Part shown: in pieces, positions 60,517-64,000 of the stretch
Layout: each line of letters opens with the position of its first letter
Numbering within the stretch: the stretch's first letter is position 1
Assembly (NCBI RefSeq): GCF_019898765.1
Contig: NZ_JAIOKB010000009.1
Span: forward strand, 62,001 to 126,000
Reading direction: 5' to 3'
Length of the DNA: 64,000 nucleotides
From: Sphingomonas yunnanensis
GTDB lineage: Bacteria; Pseudomonadota; Alphaproteobacteria; Sphingomonadales; Sphingomonadaceae
Notes under the pieces: generated by a model
Databases searched by the model: none
The model's input: the letters and a program-made list of their open reading frames with translations, nothing else
Told to the model about the DNA's origin: nothing
Translations under genes and position numbers: made by a program

Positions 60517-62057
60517 TGACCACGCTTATCGCACCACCGGAGCCGGTCAGAGTGGACATCGCTTCGCTGTGGCCGGACCCAGCGCCGCTGCCGTCGCGAC
60601 TGCTGCCTGTTGAACCCTTCTATCCTGAGATGCTCCCCACCGGTTTGCGCCGGTGGGGAGAGGACATCGCCTCGCGCATGAACGTGCCGCTCGATTTCGT
60701 CGGTATTCCAGCGATGATCGCAGCTGGCTCCCTCATCGGCAAACGCGTCGGCATCCGTCCGGAGGTCAACACCGACTGGACGGAGGTGGCCAACCTTTGG
60801 GGAGCCATCGTCGGGCCGCCCGGCGCCATGAAGTCGCCTGCGGTGGCGGAGGCGTTCGCGCCGCTCCGTCATTTCGAGGCTGCAGCAGCAAAGGACTATG
60901 AACGCGAGAAGGAGGAGTATGACAACGCACAATGGTTCTTCGATGCACAGGAGAAGCAGGCACGTGGATCGATCATGGCCCGGCTCAAGGACCCTGAGGA
61001 CGGCGCGGTTCAGTTCGACGCGCTGAACCTGCGTAGGGAGCTGGGCCCGCCTGAGCCGCCGGCGCAGAAGCGCTTCATCGTCAATGATGCCACGCCGGAG
61101 AAGCTGGGTGAGCTGTGTCGCGCCAACCCGATGGGGCTCATGTATCACCGGGACGAGCTGCTCTCCCTGTTCAAGGATCTCGAGCAGGATGAGAAGGCGA
61201 CTGGTCGCGCGTTCATGATGACCGCGTGGAGTGGACAGGAGGCTTACACCTTCGACCGCATCGGTCGCGGGACCATTCGGATCGAGAGCGTCAACCTGTC
61301 GGTGTTTGGGACCACGCAGCCCACGAAGCTCGCCGCCTATCTACAGAACTCGATCAGGAGCTTCGACGATGGCATGTGCCAGCGCCTACAGCTGCTAGCC
61401 TGGCCGGACTGCGGATCGAAGTTCGTCGATTGCGATCGCAGGCGGGATCAAGAGGCTCGTGAGGCGGCAATGCGCTGCTACCAGTCGCTTCAGTGTCTCG
61501 AACCAGAAGCTCGCGAGTGCCAGATAGATCCGTTCGATGTCGTGCCGTACCTGCGCTTCGATGCGGACGCTCAGGCTGCCTTCAAGGCATGGCGTGAGAA
61601 GCTCGAGGCCAAGGTCCGTGATCCGGACCTCTCTCCAGCCCTCCAATCGCACTTTGCCAAGTACCGGGGGCTGGCACCGCGCCTAGCGTTGATCTGGCAC
61701 CTGGCAAGCGAGGGCTATGGCCCTGTGACAAGGGCGGCTTGGGAGATGGCGCAGCTTTGGATGACGTATCTCACCTCTCATGCAGAGCGTGCATATGGTG
61801 CGATCGACACTGACAAGACTGACACAGCGGCTCGGATCATGCGCAGGGTGACAAAGGGCGATTTGCCCGCTCAGTTCACGGCACGCGACGTGTATCGCAA
61901 CTGCTGGTCCGGGCTGAAGGACCGGGAGGGCGTCGAACACGCACTCAAGATGCTGACGGACTACGACTGGCTGTCTGCCGATCGGCAGCTGACCGGAGGC
62001 ATGCCGAAGGTGCTGTACACGCCCAATCCAAAGGCGCTGAAGCAGACTATCCACTGA
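60516..62057 (+). CDS. DUF3987 replication-associated ATPase-like protein
   Basis: A 513-residue protein typical of phage-like satellites, downstream of a primase. IVGPPGAMKSPAVAEAFAPL (about 87-106) is the degenerate Walker A of DUF3987 proteins, and SVNLSVFGTTQPTKLAAYL is a conserved core segment. VYRNCWSGLKDREGVEHALKMLTDYDWL lies in a C-terminal winged-helix-like end. It likely acts as helicase or primase partner. The start overlaps the primase stop. Confidence 0.85.
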   Translation: MTTLIAPPEPVRVDIASLWPDPAPLPSRLLPVEPFYPEMLPTGLRRWGEDIASRMNVPLDFVGIPAMIAAGSLIGKRVGIRPEVNTDWTEVANLWGAIVGPPGAMKSPAVAEAFAPLRHFEAAAAKDYEREKEEYDNAQWFFDAQEKQARGSIMARLKDPEDGAVQFDALNLRRELGPPEPPAQKRFIVNDATPEKLGELCRANPMGLMYHRDELLSLFKDLEQDEKATGRAFMMTAWSGQEAYTFDRIGRGTIRIESVNLSVFGTTQPTKLAAYLQNSIRSFDDGMCQRLQLLAWPDCGSKFVDCDRRRDQEAREAAMRCYQSLQCLEPEARECQIDPFDVVPYLRFDADAQAAFKAWREKLEAKVRDPDLSPALQSHFAKYRGLAPRLALIWHLASEGYGPVTRAAWEMAQLWMTYLTSHAERAYGAIDTDKTDTAARIMRRVTKGDLPAQFTARDVYRNCWSGLKDREGVEHALKMLTDYDWLSADRQLTGGMPKVLYTPNPKALKQTIH

Positions 62058-62068
62058 AAGGCGGGGCA

Positions 62069-62389
62069 GTGACCGAAACAATGGTCGCTGCCCACCCCGC
62101 CGCCTGGGGGTCCGATTGGGGTACCACCCGCCCTTTTCTACCTCACGCACCTTACGCGGGATTGGGGAGAAAGGGGGTGCCTTCGACATCGGACCGCGCG
62201 CTTTTCCTCACTTTTCCAGAGAGGATCTCGATCCTGTGGGGAGAGAGCGAGAGTGAGGATCCTGGCCTCCTCAGACACGATCAGCCGATCGCCAACGAGC
62301 AGCGCTTCTTCCACACGCAACCTTCGTCGAAAAGGATTGATCACAGTAACTTAGGGAACCGGCCCGATCTCGCTCGGTTGTGCGAGTGA
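62069..62389 (+). CDS. Doubtful hypothetical protein
   Basis: A 106-residue frame starting at GTG with AGGCGGGG upstream. Composition is only weakly protein-like and no domain is seen. The stretch 62058-62489 holds nothing else recognisable. Listed because it follows the replication operon closely. Confidence 0.2.
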   Translation: MTETMVAAHPAAWGSDWGTTRPFLPHAPYAGLGRKGVPSTSDRALFLTFPERISILWGESESEDPGLLRHDQPIANEQRFFHTQPSSKRIDHSNLGNRPDLARLCE

Positions 62390-62489
62390 CCGTAGCCGAC
62401 CCCAATAGCCGCGGTTCGATTGGCGCCTCGCTGCTCTTCCCCCCCCCCAAGATCGGCGGGGCGCCACTCACCCCGCCGTCTCGAGCAAC

Positions 62490-62672
62490 TTACTCTGCGA
62501 GCGCAGCCTTTTGCGCGCGCGAGCGCAGGAAGGCTTCGCCGCGCTCCGCCATTCGGTCCCACGTCGCGGCCGATTGCAGGTGGCGCTCCTGAACCCGTGC
62601 CAGATCAGTGGCGGCAGCCGCGCGCCGCTCGACCTCGGCGCGTTGCCGGCAGAACTTCGGATCTTCGTTCAT
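62490..62672 (-). CDS. Small helical charged protein
   Basis: A 60-residue, highly charged, all-helical protein (MNEDPKFCRQRAEVERRAAA...WDRMAERGEAFL). GGAGG is seven bases before the ATG. The pattern of a short helical hairpin starting with ..D..F...RA.EE is frequent in sphingomonads in my recollection. No function known. Confidence 0.6.
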   Translation of the reverse strand: MNEDPKFCRQRAEVERRAAAATDLARVQERHLQSAATWDRMAERGEAFLRSRAQKAALAE

Positions 62673-62828
62673 GATTGTTCCTCCCGCGTTACAAACGCAA
62701 GCTGGAGATCATGGATGCGACCGGCAATCTCGTTTCAACGCAGCCGCTTAGCAAGCTGGCTCGTTCGAGACGGCTGAACCCGGCCGAGGCTTTGATCGTT
62801 TTCAGGGGCGAACGATCAGGAGCGTACC

Positions 62829-63029
62829 ATGGCTGACGACAAGACGAACCGCGGTGAGCCGGACCGCTCTCGGGTTTCGGGTAGCGAGCCGTATGAGGTC
62901 GAGTACTTCGCGTCCAAGCACGGGCTGAGCCAGGAGCAGGCCCGCGAGCTGATCGCCAGGGTGGGTAATGACCGCGAGAAGCTCGACGCGGCCGCAGAAG
63001 GGATCAAAGGCGATCGCCGAAGCGGCTAG
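62829..63029 (+). CDS. DUF3606-domain protein
   Basis: A 66-residue protein with AGGAG six bases from the ATG. SRVSGSEPYEVEYFASKHGLSQEQARELIARVGND follows the DUF3606 pattern (D..YE..Y...K.G.S...L......VG). Such small proteins are widespread in alpha- and betaproteobacteria and often lie near stress genes. Function unknown. Confidence 0.85.
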   Translation: MADDKTNRGEPDRSRVSGSEPYEVEYFASKHGLSQEQARELIARVGNDREKLDAAAEGIKGDRRSG

Positions 63030-63060
63030 TCGGCCGCTCCGGCGTTTGCCCGATCGCTCG

Positions 63061-63189
63061 CTACCGCGGTTGTGGCGAGCTGGTTGAACTGCCCTGCTGA
63101 TTGGCGGCGCCGGTGCGGCTCGACCGGTTCTTTTCGCGCGAGCTGGTGGAGCCCTGACCAGAGCGACGTGAGCCCGACGAAGCGCTCAT
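63061..63189 (-). CDS. Short Ser/Arg-rich peptide overlapping the previous gene
   Basis: A 42-residue low-complexity frame (MSASSGSRRSGQGSTSSREK...) whose ATG overlaps the stop of the secreted Gly/Ser/Thr-rich protein as ATGA. The overlap suggests coupling. The low complexity leaves open that it is chance or a frameshifted tail of the preceding gene. Confidence 0.3.
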   Translation of the reverse strand: MSASSGSRRSGQGSTSSREKNRSSRTGAANQQGSSTSSPQPR

Positions 63190-63392
63190 CCCCCCTGGCT
63201 GCCCGTCGACATGCCAGCGGAGGTACCGCCAGCTCCGCTACCGCCCTGGCCGGTGTTAGAGCCGCTGGCGGTGCCGCCTGTCGTCGTTCCGGCGGAGCCG
63301 CCAGTAGTGCCGGAATCTCCGCTCGTCTGTGCTGTGGCGCTCGTTGCAAGACCCGCCGCTACCGCGACGGCTACTATCGTTGTCCAACGCAT
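63186..63392 (-). CDS. Small exported Gly/Ser/Thr-rich protein
   Basis: A 68-residue protein with a clear signal peptide (MRWTTIVAVAVAAGLATSATAQ) and a mature part made only of Gly, Ser, Thr, Ala and a few others. GAGG is placed seven bases before the ATG. It is probably periplasmic or surface-associated and disordered. No family recognised. Confidence 0.55.
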   Translation of the reverse strand: MRWTTIVAVAVAAGLATSATAQTSGDSGTTGGSAGTTTGGTASGSNTGQGGSGAGGTSAGMSTGSQGG

Positions 63393-63585
63393 GATCGATC
63401 CTCTCGTTAGGTCCGGTCAAAACGATCGGCGCTCGCCGGCTCTCCTGCCTCCGGCGACAAAACCAGGCTATATCAAGTCGTTAGTCGATGTTGGATTCCA
63501 GCCGAACTACCATCCTGATCGATTTTGGGTCAGCGATCGGCATGTTCGTGGCGGCACTCACAAGCGACCACCTCGTTAGTGCGCT

Positions 63586-63768
63586 GTGAGTGATGAGCGT
63601 ATTGTGGCGGTAGCGCTGCTGACCCAGCATGATCTGAATGTGCTGGGGCAAGGCTTTCGGCAGAGCTATCGCGTGCACGATACGGATGGCTTCAAGGACC
63701 TACTCGCTCAATTGGACGGCATCGAGGCTGTAAAGCTGCCACCACCCAAGGTGCCGGATCGCTCTTAA
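63586..63768 (+). CDS. Small hypothetical protein
   Basis: A 60-residue frame from GTG (MSDERIVAVALLTQHDLNVLGQGF...VHDTDGFKDLLAQLDGIEAVKLP). It has an alternating strand-helix composition of a folded small domain and codon use like its neighbours. No ribosome-binding box is obvious. Family not recognised. Confidence 0.5.
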   Translation: MSDERIVAVALLTQHDLNVLGQGFRQSYRVHDTDGFKDLLAQLDGIEAVKLPPPKVPDRS

Positions 63769-63774
63769 CAGGCG

Positions 63775-63966
63775 TCAGACCAGGTCGCGGCCGAGCCGAT
63801 AGCCTCTGTGCCAGGCGTCATGTTCATGAGAGCCACTGGCGTACGGGCACCGCGGCGTTACGCCCGACGAACGCTCACCGCATTCGCGGCCTTCGACAAA
63901 CGCCTGCGCCACGGTCACCGGCGATTGAGCGTACGGCGATGTGCTGGAGCGCTGGTCGACGAACAT
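63775..63966 (-). CDS. Ribosome modulation factor-like (Rmf/CrpP) small protein
   Basis: A 63-residue protein. AQAFVEGRECGERSSGVTPRCPY...HDAWHRGYRLG follows the Rmf pattern (A...G..AG.....CPY......W..GW..G). True Rmf dimerises ribosomes in stationary phase; related short proteins include CrpP. GGAG stands six or seven bases upstream of the ATG. Which branch this belongs to cannot be told by eye. Confidence 0.7.
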   Translation of the reverse strand: MFVDQRSSTSPYAQSPVTVAQAFVEGRECGERSSGVTPRCPYASGSHEHDAWHRGYRLGRDLV

Positions 63967-64000
63967 GAGGAGCTCCGTTTGTAAGCGGCAGCTTCCTATT

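Overview
The window reads as chromosomal or large-replicon DNA of a high-GC alphaproteobacterium, most likely a sphingomonad. The basis is several large TonB-dependent receptors with sphingomonad-style plug sequences, a complete kdpFABCDE locus headed by a TorF-like porin, a DUF3606 protein, an Rmf-like small protein and many GTGA/ATGA gene overlaps. No rRNA, tRNA or CRISPR array was recognised, apart from a 14-bp piece matching a tRNA-Ser 3' end.

Region 1 (1-12824) is a glycan-use locus. It holds the tail of one TonB receptor, a full TonB receptor, GH35 beta-galactosidase, GH29 alpha-L-fucosidase, GH43 enzyme with a C-terminal F5/8C-like domain, a decayed SDR dehydrogenase and a siderophore-type TonB receptor. 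Together they fit uptake and trimming of a fucosylated, galactose/arabinose-decorated plant polysaccharide. Region 2 (13178-28520, all minus strand) is potassium/magnesium housekeeping: kup, lysA and small partners, corA with two membrane proteins, then porin-27aa peptide-kdpFABCDE. Three promoters here share a conserved upstream motif. Region 3 (28970-32131) is a metal island: a MerR regulator, a CDF-type transporter and a TonB receptor, with the same operator in front of both target genes.

Region 4 (32657-40139) is a defence and mobility island. It has a CapV patatin phospholipase plus CD-NTase (minimal CBASS), a coupled pair of unfamiliar genes (a DisA_N-like protein and a beta-rich protein), a TIR protein with a coiled coil, a DUF2235 hydrolase, a PIN/HTH toxin-antitoxin pair, an HNH-like protein and a serine resolvase beside resolvase-type dyads. 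Region 5 (40457-50166) is the strangest stretch. It has a collagen-like Gly-rich protein and a minus-strand run encoding a xanthine-dehydrogenase-type Mo subunit, a fusion of its [2Fe-2S] subunit to a VioB-like ferritin domain, a small RiPP-precursor-like peptide, a di-iron ferritin-like protein and a 2OG-Fe(II) oxygenase. A cytidine-deaminase-like protein and a broken duplicate of it lie next door.

Region 6 (50829-57130) carries a SIMPL protein, an SbcC/SbcD-like ATPase and nuclease pair, a VapC/AbrB-type toxin-antitoxin pair and a frameshifted serine recombinase. Region 7 (57519-end) starts with a tRNA-Ser-like att core. It is followed by a P4-type integrase, AlpA-like regulator, CHC2/Toprim primase and DUF3987 protein (the left end of an integrative element that probably runs past the window), and then small sphingomonad-type genes.

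Functional calls rest on reading motifs by eye. No database search was run.
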